From Planctomycetota bacterium (GTDB taxonomy: Bacteria; Planctomycetota; Planctomycetia; Pirellulales; Thermoguttaceae), in the NCBI GenBank assembly GCA_015661985.1, contig DQVB01000005.1:1-14449 (forward strand): 14,449 nucleotides of DNA, given 5' to 3'. A model generated the notes under the pieces. It saw only the letters and a program-made list of their open reading frames with translations, ran no database searches and was not told where the DNA came from. A program made the translations under genes and the position numbers. Positions 1-6,937 of this stretch are shown piece after piece. The first letter of the stretch is position 1, and each line of letters starts with the position of its first letter.

Positions 1-27
1 ACGGGATTCTCTTCCCCCGCGGCGCGA

Positions 28-43
28 TGACGGCACGCCGTCA
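28..43. repeat. Perfect short palindrome TGACGGCACGCCGTCA
   Basis: The arms TGACGG and CCGTCA are perfect complements around a CACG tetraloop. It could be the end of a transcription unit lying off the left edge or a small dispersed palindrome. No T-run adjoins it on either strand, so a classical intrinsic terminator is not supported. Confidence 0.4.
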
Positions 44-364
44 ACGCCACCACGACCCCAAAAAGACCGGGAACGGTTACGAGTAACCTAACGAAACGAT
101 CGGTTGGGGGTTGCCTGCCGGAGCCGGCTTCCGCCGTCTACGAGCGTTTTCGTCCGCTTGCTGTGCCGGATGGTGTGCCATCTCTTCGAAGGGCGCTGCC
201 GCTTTGACCGAATCGGGCGCCACGCGGCAGTGAAACGCTTCGGTCACCGTTTGTCGGTGGCCCGAGCCACTGCGTCTGCGCAAAGGCGGGGAAGCGTCCA
301 ACTGGCTCAAAGTCGGAGCTTGGGGACGAGTGCCGGAGCGTCCGGCTTCGCCCCGCCGCTGGCG

Positions 365-385
365 CTTACATCTTCAGGATGTAAG
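365..385. repeat. REP-like palindrome CTTACATC-ttcag-GATGTAAG
   Basis: An 8-bp perfect stem with a 5-nt loop, extended by a further GCG/CGC pairing if one A at 386 is bulged. It sits in non-coding DNA, is markedly AT-richer than its surroundings, and resembles the short dispersed palindromes (REP elements) found between genes in many bacteria. Only one copy with this core is obvious in the window, so its repeat nature is an inference. It could instead be a small RNA hairpin. Confidence 0.4.
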
Positions 386-634
386 ACGCACGAAAGCGCA
401 GGAGCGGTTCAGGGACCAGGGGTTGCGAAAGCCCAGCAGGCGGGGACGGGGCAGCGTCGAACTTTGATGGCCCATCGGGGGGTAGGGCCGGTTTGGGCAT
501 TGCGCTGGATCTGGCAAGTCGAGGCAAGGGGCCGGCGCCGCGCCGGGCTACCGCCGGGGCGCGCAGCCGGAGAATGATTGTCCGCAGGATTGATCCAGGA
601 GTTCAGCGGCCCTTTCAGTCGCGCCTTTCGAAGA

Positions 635-668
635 GCCCCTTGTAAGGCTGGAGCCTTGCAGAGGGGGC
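635..668 (-). terminator. Long hairpin just downstream of aroH
   Basis: An inner stem TGTAAGGC/GCCTTGCA with one G-U wobble encloses the loop TGGA, and an outer GCCCCT/AGGGGGC pairing extends it to roughly 14 base pairs. It begins about 18 nt after the aroH stop codon on the minus strand, which is the place for a transcription terminator or a 3' stabilising hairpin. No T-run follows it on the minus strand, so it would not be a textbook intrinsic terminator. A REP-like palindrome is the alternative. Confidence 0.45.
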
Positions 669-685
669 GTGGCGGAGCGTCACTT

Positions 686-1126
686 TCATGGGTGGCTGGA
701 CTTGGCCTCCTGGCTCAGATGATCACGGATGCACCGTTCCAGCTCTTCGTGGTCCACCGGCGGGACTTCTGACAGATCCGGTCGCAGCTGCGAGGCCCCT
801 TTGATGTAGATGTGTACGATCTGGTCGGCCGGCTTCTCCGTGTTCCAGTGCACCAGGACGCGAATACACCGGGGCAAGGAGTTGGGGACCTCCAGCTCGT
901 GACTGCACATCAAGGCCACGTTGAACCAGCCCAGTTGGCGGGCGGCCAAGGCCGGAAACTCGGCATTCAAATCCCGCGTGGTGGTAAAGATCGCGCTGGC
1001 CACGTCCTCTGGCTTGATCCCATTGCGGCGGATCATCAGCGCCAGCAGCTCCCGCGTCGCTTTCAGAATTGCTTCCCTGGTGTTGGCGTCGGCTGTGGTC
1101 GCACCGCGGACCCCGCGACAATGCAT
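686..1126 (-). CDS. aroH: Chorismate mutase, AroH class (monofunctional)
   Basis: Converts chorismate to prephenate in phenylalanine and tyrosine synthesis, in the cytoplasm. The 146-residue product has the full AroH-family signature: an N-terminal RGVRGATT segment, the helix NGIKPEDVAS followed by IFTTTRDLNAEFPA, the CSHELEV and SLPRCIRVLVHWNT strands, and a C-terminal LRPD. Residues expected in the trimeric active site are present near R7, R63, C74, E77, R89, Y107 and R115. The length fits the family (about 120-150). I chose the ATG at 1126 because GAGGG lies about 8 nt upstream; in-frame TTG at 1141 and ATG at 1132 overlap that ribosome binding site. It is separated from the broken propeller gene upstream by about 195 nt and so probably has its own promoter, though I could not identify one. 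Confidence 0.95.
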   Translation of the reverse strand: MHCRGVRGATTADANTREAILKATRELLALMIRRNGIKPEDVASAIFTTTRDLNAEFPALAARQLGWFNVALMCSHELEVPNSLPRCIRVLVHWNTEKPADQIVHIYIKGASQLRPDLSEVPPVDHEELERCIRDHLSQEAKSSHP

Positions 1127-1320
1127 CGGCATATCCCTCAAAAGTCCAAGATCCTAAGGTGGCCCGGCTGCAATTGATCGTGAGCGAAAAGACTGCGCAC
1201 CCACGGGGTCGCCCGAGTATCTCATCGCACGACCCGGGGCGGACAGCTGCAGGCCACGCCGCTGGCTGCTCAGGGCACCTGCCCGGCGCGGTCCAGTCTA
1301 TGGGCCTCGGATTGCCTAGT

Positions 1321-2613
1321 CTACCGGGCGGGCCTTGTCGGTTCCACTCGGGGCCCGAGCGCCGCGGGTCCAGGGCCCGGGCGCTCCGCCACTTGCCGGC
1401 CGGCCAGACACAGCACCCGCCCATCGGCACACGTCATGTACAGCCGGCCGGCGGCGGCGATGAGGCCGTCGAACCTCGGGGGCGAATCCAGCTGGTATTG
1501 GGCCCGTTTGCTGCCGTCGGCCGGGTCCACCGCCCAGAGCACGCCACCCTGACGGCCAGCCAGGGCGGCCTCTTGTTGGGCCAGCTGCTGGCGGGCCGTC
1601 GGTCCTTGGACCTGCTTGAAAGCCTGCTCTTCGTCCACGAGGTCCGGAGGTCCGGCTACGAACAACGTTCGGCCGGCCAGCACGATCGCCCGCGCCAGAA
1701 AAGGCAGCTCTTCCGCCCAGTGGCGGCTCACCAGGTAGGGGCCTCCGCCGGGCCGCCCTTCAGGCGAACGGCTCGCCTCGGGCGGCAGCCTATCGGCGGC
1801 GAACAGTTCGTGCTCGATCGGCGTCGTCCAGCGGTAGAACTTCGGCTTCCGGCCGAACCCGTAGATCTTCTCATCGTCGAAGACCAGGATCCGCCCGGCG
1901 GGCGCGGCTTTGCCGGCCCGGAAGTACCCGCACCAGCCGCTCACGAAGGTGCTACCATACAGCCAATAGGTGCGGTGCCACCAGCTGTCATCGAGGAAGC
2001 CGGTGGGAGAGAACAGGTGGGCTCGGTCCACCCGCTGTGTCGCCGGCGGGGCCCCCCGATCCGCATCCGCCCCGGTGGGCATCCGTTCCAGAGGCAGGCG
2101 GGTGCCGTCCAGTCGGAACGCTTGCGATCGCATGTACACGTACCGCCCGTCACTGGACAGGATGTCCGGTAGCGCTGGCGGCATGTTGAGCCAACTGACG
2201 TACTCCTGCAGCTCCTTGCCTGTCCGCGGGTCGCGGTCGTCCAACACGGTTTCGGACAGAAGCCGGCCCGTCTTGGGGTCCAGACGCAGAAGCCGCAGCC
2301 CGCCATCCAGGAACATGGAGCGTCCGGCGGCGCAGTAGAGCACGCCGTCCTGGATCAGTACGCTGCCGTGGACCGGCCAGACCGATTCCAGTTGGCCGTA
2401 GGCCACCAGCCGCTGGTCGACCGGGGCGGCGCGGAACCGCCAAACGAGCTGGCCGTCGGCCGCGTGCAGCGCGTAGACGTAGCCGTCCCGCGAACCGAAC
2501 AAGACCAGGCCCTCGTAGACCGTGGGCGGCGAATCCACCTCTGCAAGGACAGTGCGAATTCCGTTTCCGCGGCATCGGCCTTTACCTTCCTTGGTCCACA
2601 CGGGATTAAACAA
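1321..2613 (-). pseudogene. C-terminal half of a methyltransferase/PQQ beta-propeller protein (detached fragment)
   Basis: An open frame of about 430 codons whose body is the second half of a PQQ-like beta-propeller. Blade repeats include LVLFGSRDGYVYALHAADG, SVLIQDGVLYCAAGRS, GGVLWAVDPADGSK and GRLYMTCADGRVLCLAG. From family memory, similarity to the long planctomycete proteins that start with a methyltransferase-like domain begins only at VDSPPTVYEG (about residue 27). The first 26 residues read from junction DNA and match nothing I know. The frame could start at TTG 2613, but no ribosome binding site, signal peptide or first half of the propeller is present. The matching N-terminal fragment lies just upstream on the same strand (2656-3000), so one gene appears to have lost its middle. 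If translated alone, the product would be a cytoplasmic half-propeller, probably not functional. Confidence 0.75.
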
Positions 2614-2660
2614 AGTCAGCCGGCAGATTAGCGAAGAAGCCTGGATCTGTCAACTTTATT
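2546..2660 (-). other. Junction filler between the two halves of the broken gene
   Basis: About 110 bases separate the last family-like residues of the N-terminal fragment (LGLHGGV) from the first family-like residues of the C-terminal one (VDSPPT). The piece contains a locally AT-rich segment, which supplies the stop TAA at 2656-2658, and a 5-bp inverted repeat TGTCA (2648-2652) / TGACA (2664-2668). Neither reading frame looks like the missing propeller. It could be a remnant of an insertion sequence that deleted flanking DNA, or filler from end joining, or an assembly misjoin. No transposase coding sequence or full terminal inverted repeat is visible. Confidence 0.5.
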
Positions 2661-3000
2661 TTCTGACACCTCCATGGAGCCCCAGGCGCCGGATGTGTTC
2701 CCGAGCCTGCGCGATCCGTCCGGGGTCGGCTTCCAGTCCCTGCACGAGGAAACCTTCGTCGGCGCGCAGGGCCGCGGTGAGTTGGCCGTTGCCGCAATAC
2801 AAATGAACGACCAGCCCGCCGCGCACGCCCGCCGATTTGAGGATCGCGGCGGCCTGTTGGGCCACCTCCCCGCTCTGTGCACCCCGCGCGTCTGGGCCGC
2901 TGAGTACCGTGACCCCGATCAGCCAACAGGTGACGATCGCTATGGGCACGTTCATGGCGTCTGTGCGGTTTCCCATCCCTTTGGCTTCGGGTATCATCAT
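2656..3000 (-). pseudogene. N-terminal fragment of an exported methyltransferase-like/PQQ protein
   Basis: A 114-codon frame begins with a double ATG at 3000 preceded by AAGGAAA, a good ribosome binding site, 9 nt after the stop of the phosphodiesterase gene, so it is the third gene of that operon. Residues about 16-41 form a hydrophobic signal-like segment (NVPIAIVTCWLIGVTVLSG) ending in a plausible ARGA cleavage region. Then comes the start of a class I SAM-methyltransferase-like fold: GGLVVHLYCGNGQLTAAL corresponds to motif I, and LEADPGRIAQAREHIRRLGL to the following strand and helix. The frame stops at 2656, where family members that I recall continue for many hundreds of residues into a beta-propeller. 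The remaining product is too short to be a methyltransferase. Confidence 0.75.
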
Positions 3001-3009
3001 GGATTTCCT

Positions 3010-4338
3010 TCATGTCAAAGCCTTACAGCACCTCAGCATGATATCGAATACATCCGTGTCCTTGACCGGCCCGGGCGGCAACAGCCCGCCGCGGGAGACC
3101 AGGATCACACTCTGCTGGTCCCGGCTCACTGCCGGGGCGCCGTGCGAGCCTTTCACAAGGCTGGTGTCCAGCGGAATGGCCCGACTGGCCGGATCCCAGA
3201 AAAGCTCCACGGGATCGTACCCCGGCTTGCGGTGGATGTCCACCGTGCGGGCGAACCGTGGTGCTTCGTCGTGGGAGAGCCAGTAGTAATAGGCCAGCCA
3301 ACGGTCGGGCGCAGAAACCAGTACCACGTCGCCGCTGCGGGGATGGTCCAGCCCGTAGTCGGCCAAGCGCCCTGCCGACACCACTTCGGCGATCCCGGCC
3401 TGGCCGGCAAAAAGCTCCTTTACTTGCTTGATGAGCTGTGGGTCATGCTCCGCCACAAACACGTGGGCCAACTGGTGATCGGCCAACGCCCACGCCCGGC
3501 TCGCCTTCGGGTCCAAGACCAGGCCTTGGTCCGTTTCGCGGACGGCCAAAAGCCCAGCTTCGCGCAGGATCCGGTTCGGATAAACGACGCGGTCGACCGG
3601 CGTAATGGCGTATTCGCCGGCCACGACCCACACGAGATCCTCACCCAGCGCATCGGCCATGCCTTCCGCCAGGCGCCCAAGGGCCTGGTCCAGCTCTCCC
3701 GCCGCAGCCTCCGCCTGGGGGCTGTCCGGGCCGGTGCGCTGGGCCGCGTAATCCAGGTGCGGAAGGTAGATATAGAAGAGGCGTGGCTGAAAAGCGCGGG
3801 CCGTTTCGATCGCGGATTCGACGATCCATGTCGTCGACTGGATGCCCGCCATGGGCCCCCAAAAATGCTGGAGCGGAAAGTGGCCCAGGCGTTCCATCAA
3901 CGTTTCATACCATCCTTCGGGCCGCGTATAGCACCAGAGCGATTCTGAACCATCGGGCCCATGGATCGGCGCAGGCGTGCACACATAATCCGCGCTGGAG
4001 CCTTTGCTGTGGAGAGCGAACCAGACGGCCGAAGTGAGCTGCGAGTTGGACTGGCCCAGGCGGTCCCAGATCTGGGGCCGGAGGATACAGTCGTTGGGCG
4101 ACGTCCACATCTCGATCCGCGCCTGGTCGCGCCAGTAGAACCCGTTGGCCACCACTCCGTGCTCCCGCGGCAGCGTACCAGTGGTCATGTTCGCTTGCAC
4201 CGGGCACGTGACGCACGGGAAGGTGGGCACCAGCGGGGCCATTTGGCCGCCGGCCGTCAACCGCTCCAGCTGCGGCATCCGTGCCACGTCCCTTTCCCGC
4301 AGGGCCGCCACGGACAACACGATCACATGTCTAGCCAT
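3010..4338 (-). CDS. Alkaline-phosphatase-superfamily phosphodiesterase/nucleotide pyrophosphatase-like protein
   Basis: A 442-residue protein of the type I phosphodiesterase/nucleotide pyrophosphatase group. The nucleophile loop is FPCVTCPVQANMTTG (Thr44 by position), followed by the family hallmark LPREHGVVANGFYW (57-69). Later landmarks are LPHLDYAAQRTGP (192-204), VVAGEYAITPV (238-248), ADHQLAHVF (286-294), VDIHRKPGYDPVELF (366-380) and KGSHGAP (396-402). Several usual metal ligands are replaced: the early Asp by Ala11, the His of D-x3-H by Gln200, and Asp-His by Glu242-Tyr243; Asp196 and His399 remain. No signal peptide is seen, so a cytoplasmic place is likely. The ATG overlaps the end of the TIM-barrel gene by 8 nt, implying translational coupling. 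The pair resembles the EboE/EboF members of ebo-type clusters as I recall them, but the other ebo genes are absent here. The substrate is unknown. Confidence 0.85.
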   Translation of the reverse strand: MARHVIVLSVAALRERDVARMPQLERLTAGGQMAPLVPTFPCVTCPVQANMTTGTLPREHGVVANGFYWRDQARIEMWTSPNDCILRPQIWDRLGQSNSQLTSAVWFALHSKGSSADYVCTPAPIHGPDGSESLWCYTRPEGWYETLMERLGHFPLQHFWGPMAGIQSTTWIVESAIETARAFQPRLFYIYLPHLDYAAQRTGPDSPQAEAAAGELDQALGRLAEGMADALGEDLVWVVAGEYAITPVDRVVYPNRILREAGLLAVRETDQGLVLDPKASRAWALADHQLAHVFVAEHDPQLIKQVKELFAGQAGIAEVVSAGRLADYGLDHPRSGDVVLVSAPDRWLAYYYWLSHDEAPRFARTVDIHRKPGYDPVELFWDPASRAIPLDTSLVKGSHGAPAVSRDQQSVILVSRGGLLPPGPVKDTDVFDIMLRCCKALT

Positions 4339-5197
4339 CCTGCTGAGCGTACCTTTCCATCAAAGGATTCAAGAACGCGTAAGCCTTCCGGGCGACGGTC
4401 GGCGCCTCGTGACTGTGTCGGCTCAGTTCCACGTGGATCCCGCCCCGGTAGCCCGCCTCGGCCAACGCCGCCATGATCGGTGGGAAGTCCATCTCCCCTT
4501 CGCCAAACATCAAATGCTCGTGCACCCCGCTCCGCATGTCCTCGATGTGTACGTTCACCAGCCGTGAAGCCCACCGCCGGATCACCCCGGCGATGGGCCC
4601 CTGCCCCTGGCAGTGCAAATGGCCCACGTCCAACGTCAATCGGAGCTCACCGGCCGGCAGATGCTCCAGCAGCGTTTCGTAGCCGGCCATCGAATCGATG
4701 AACATTCCCGGTTCGGGCTCGAAGCCGATCGGCACCCCGCGCAGCGCGGCGTGTTCCAATACCTCGTCCAGCCCGGCCACCAGCCGGGCCATGCCCTCTT
4801 GCCAGGAAACAGGATCGCGCAGCACGCCGGACCACAACGACACGCATCCGCTCCCCAACTCGGCCGCGCAATCGATCGCGTACTTGTAGAAACCCACCCG
4901 GCGACTCCGCGACGCTGAATCGGCTGAAACCAGCGTCGGTTCGTGCTTCACCCTCGGGTCCAGCAAGTAACGCGCCCCCGTCTCGATGACCGAATCCAGC
5001 TCCAACCGGTCCAACAGCCGCCGTACCCGCTCCACGGCCCGCCCTGTCTCCGCGGCGAAGGGCCACAAGGCACCCACGTCGATCGTAATGGCCACGCTGC
5101 GGTAGCCGATGTCGGCCAACAGGCGCAGGGCATCGCCTAGCTCATGGTGCGCCATCCCGTTGGTGTTGTAGCCCAGACGCATGATCGGCGGAACCAT
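4331..5197 (-). CDS. Sugar-phosphate isomerase/epimerase-like TIM-barrel protein
   Basis: A 288-residue xylose-isomerase-like (AP endonuclease 2) TIM barrel. Beta strands carry the expected metal-binding acids and histidines: GFEPEPGMF (Glu160), LTLDVGHLHC (Asp190, His193), LVNVHIEDM (His217) and GIHVELSRHSHE (Glu257). The N-terminus RLGYNTNGMAHHELGDALRLLADIGY is the typical first strand and helix. ATG 5197 is used here; an in-frame ATG at 5182 would start directly at MRLGYNTNG and is equally plausible, as neither has a strong ribosome binding site. It follows hemL by 46 nt, so read-through from hemL is possible, and it overlaps the phosphodiesterase gene by 8 nt, so the two products probably act in one pathway. 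Such proteins isomerise or epimerise small sugars, inosose or hydroxypyruvate-like substrates; nothing here identifies which. Confidence 0.85.
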   Translation of the reverse strand: MVPPIMRLGYNTNGMAHHELGDALRLLADIGYRSVAITIDVGALWPFAAETGRAVERVRRLLDRLELDSVIETGARYLLDPRVKHEPTLVSADSASRSRRVGFYKYAIDCAAELGSGCVSLWSGVLRDPVSWQEGMARLVAGLDEVLEHAALRGVPIGFEPEPGMFIDSMAGYETLLEHLPAGELRLTLDVGHLHCQGQGPIAGVIRRWASRLVNVHIEDMRSGVHEHLMFGEGEMDFPPIMAALAEAGYRGGIHVELSRHSHEAPTVARKAYAFLNPLMERYAQQDG

Positions 5198-5243
5198 CGG
5201 GCCATACGAGTGTGTTTTCGTTGTGACGCCCCCGAGCTCCCAC

Positions 5244-6530
5244 TCAGCCCATCGTGGCCAAAACCTCGCTCGCCGCTTCCACGGTGGCGTCGATATCGTC
5301 TTCGCTGTGGGCCGTGGACACGAACAGCGCCTCGAATTGGCTGCACGGCATGTATATGCCGCGATCCAGAAGCCCCCAAAAGTAACGGGCGAAGCGCCGC
5401 GTGTCCGAGCGACTGGCGGTCTGCCAATCCGTCACGGGACCAGGATTGAAGAAGAGCGTCATCATCGAACCGACGCGGTTGAGCGTGCACGGGATACCGG
5501 CCCCGAGGGCGGCTTGCTCGAGTCCTGTGGCCAAGCGCGCCGCAAGGTGCTCCAGGCGATCATAGGGGTTCGTGTCACGGAGCACTTCAAGTGTGGCGAT
5601 CCCAGCGGCCGCGGCCAGCGGATTGCCGCTGAGGGTGCCGGCCTGGAACACTTTGCCAGCCGGCAACACGTGGTCCATGATCTCCGCCCGACCTCCATAA
5701 GCACCCACGGGCAGCCCGCCGCCGATGATCTTGCCCAGTGTGGTCAGGTCCGGCTGAATCCCCAGCAGTGCCTGCGCTCCGCCATAGGCCACGCGGAACC
5801 CGGTCATCACTTCGTCGAAGATCAAAAGGGCCCCATACTCTTGGGTCATACCGCGGAGCGCCTCACGGAAATCGGCCTGCGCCTGAACGCAACCCATGTT
5901 GCCGGCCACCGGTTCAACGATGACCGCCGCAATCCGCTGGCCGTGCTCTTGGAAGGCCGCCTCCAGGGCCTCCGGATCGTTGTAGGGCAGCACCAGCGTG
6001 TCCTGCACCGTGCCTTGCGTTACTCCCGGCGAGTTCGGCACGGCCAGCGTGGCAGCCGAACTGCCCGCGGCCACCAGCAGGCTGTCCACATGTCCGTGGT
6101 AGTTGCCAGCGAACTTGATCACGGCGTCACGGCCCGTGCAGGCCCGCGCCAACCGGACGGCGCTCATTGTGGCTTCAGTGCCGGAGTTGACCAGTCGCAC
6201 CTTTTGGACCGAAGGGATGGCCTCGATGATCAGCCCGGCCAGTTCACTTTCGGCTTCTGTGGGCGCGCCGAAGCTCGTTCCCCGCGCCAGGGCCCTTTCC
6301 AGGGCATCGACGACCTCCGGATGGCGATGACCCAAGATCATGGGGCCCCACGAGCCGATGTAATCGATGTATCGGTTCCCGTCGATATCATACACGTACG
6401 CCCCTTCGGCGCGGTGGATAAACACCGGCTCGCCCCCCACCGCCCCGAAAGCCCGGGCCGGACTGTTCACCCCGCCGGGGATCAGTTCCTTGGCGTGCGC
6501 AAAGGCCGCAACACTCTTCTTTCGTGACAT
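5244..6530 (-). CDS. hemL: Glutamate-1-semialdehyde 2,1-aminomutase
   Basis: Moves the amino group of glutamate-1-semialdehyde to give 5-aminolevulinate, the last step of the C5 route into haem and other tetrapyrroles. It is a cytoplasmic PLP enzyme. The 428-residue length is normal for HemL. Diagnostic segments are ELIPGGVNSPARAF (15-28), SWGPMILGHRHP (60-71), NSGTEATMSA (115-124) contacting the cofactor phosphate, GNYHGHVD (142-149), IFDEVMTGFR (237-246) and the Schiff-base lysine Lys267 in TTLGKIIGGGLPVGAYGG. The Gly-Thr-Ser-Phe-Gly loop (84-88) and the LFFNPGPVTDW region distinguish it from other class III aminotransferases. The ATG at 6530 has AAGGG about 9 nt upstream. A 407-nt non-coding stretch lies upstream, so hemL probably begins a transcription unit that may run on into the TIM-barrel and phosphodiesterase genes. 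Confidence 0.98.
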   Translation of the reverse strand: MSRKKSVAAFAHAKELIPGGVNSPARAFGAVGGEPVFIHRAEGAYVYDIDGNRYIDYIGSWGPMILGHRHPEVVDALERALARGTSFGAPTEAESELAGLIIEAIPSVQKVRLVNSGTEATMSAVRLARACTGRDAVIKFAGNYHGHVDSLLVAAGSSAATLAVPNSPGVTQGTVQDTLVLPYNDPEALEAAFQEHGQRIAAVIVEPVAGNMGCVQAQADFREALRGMTQEYGALLIFDEVMTGFRVAYGGAQALLGIQPDLTTLGKIIGGGLPVGAYGGRAEIMDHVLPAGKVFQAGTLSGNPLAAAAGIATLEVLRDTNPYDRLEHLAARLATGLEQAALGAGIPCTLNRVGSMMTLFFNPGPVTDWQTASRSDTRRFARYFWGLLDRGIYMPCSQFEALFVSTAHSEDDIDATVEAASEVLATMG

Positions 6531-6937
6531 GCCCTATCCCTTTTTCATGGCCGCCGACTAGACTCTGCTTCCAGATCGCCTCCCTGGGCAGGATCTTTGG
6601 AACTTCCGCAGGGGCGTCGATCCGAAGCACGCCCGCCGGGCTTGCCGCTGCCGACGGCCGCTCGCCAATTGCTCTGCATGAAACCATCCTGCCCGGGCAC
6701 GGTGGTGCCGCTCAATGCGTTGTCACGTCCAAATCACCTGCGGCAGCCCCCGAGGAGGCGCCGATCCGTCGCGACACTGCAGCGTAGCCAGGTCCCTGAG
6801 ATCAACCCCCAAGGCGAAGCACACCCGCCAATCAGGGGAAAGCACCATGAACGCCCTGCGAGGCTGGAGGCGGCCCGGCGGCCGCCTCCAGCTCGTCGCC
6901 GCTTCCGCCAGCCGCGCCGAGCGGATCCAGCGCGCGG
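6531..6937. other. Intergenic region between hemL and the Gfo/Idh gene
   Basis: No credible coding sequence is seen; the short frames on both strands are compositionally biased and lack homology. It should contain the hemL promoter near its left part, though I could not pick convincing -35/-10 boxes on the minus strand, and the 3' end of the oxidoreductase transcript near its right part. The one clear structure is the 12-bp perfect hairpin at 6863-6892. Confidence 0.6.
6863..6892 (-). terminator. 12-bp perfect hairpin after the Gfo/Idh gene
   Basis: The arms GCTGGAGGCGGC and GCCGCCTCCAGC are perfectly complementary around a 6-nt loop (CCGGCG on the plus strand). It lies about 45 nt beyond the oxidoreductase stop codon, the expected place for a 3' hairpin. 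No T-run follows on the minus strand, so it may act as a factor-dependent terminator or an RNA-stabilising hairpin rather than a classical intrinsic terminator. Confidence 0.5.

Larger units (their letters stand above)
1..685. other. Non-coding left end with three palindromes
   Basis: I see no credible gene here. Open frames exist on both strands, for example about 157 codons on the plus strand from 104, but their translations are rich in Arg, Gly, Ala and Ser, have no recognisable domain and have no clear ribosome binding site. Such frames arise easily at high GC. The stretch holds three hairpin-forming palindromes, listed separately at 28-43, 365-385 and 635-668. It lies downstream of aroH, so its right part is probably the 3' untranslated region and terminator of that gene. 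I could not recognise RNase P RNA, tmRNA or SRP RNA hallmarks in it. Confidence 0.6.

Noticed and set aside
104..577. Possible 157-codon plus-strand gene in the left end
   Set aside because: No ribosome binding site, domain or plausible composition; contains a palindrome at 365-385.
1206..1235. GGGTCG...CGACCC inverted repeat as terminator of the propeller fragment
   Set aside because: Only 6 bp with an 18-nt loop and no T-run; too weak in high-GC DNA.
1069..2172. Long plus-strand open frame (367 codons) opposite aroH and the propeller fragment
   Set aside because: Antisense shadow at high GC; no domain, Arg/Gly/Pro-biased product, and the minus strand carries recognisable protein sequence.
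2674..3948. Plus-strand open frame of 424 codons opposite the phosphodiesterase
   Set aside because: The minus-strand product has clear family motifs; the plus-strand product has none.
5181..6527. Plus-strand open frame of 448 codons opposite hemL
   Set aside because: Exact antisense of an unmistakable hemL; codon-bias shadow.
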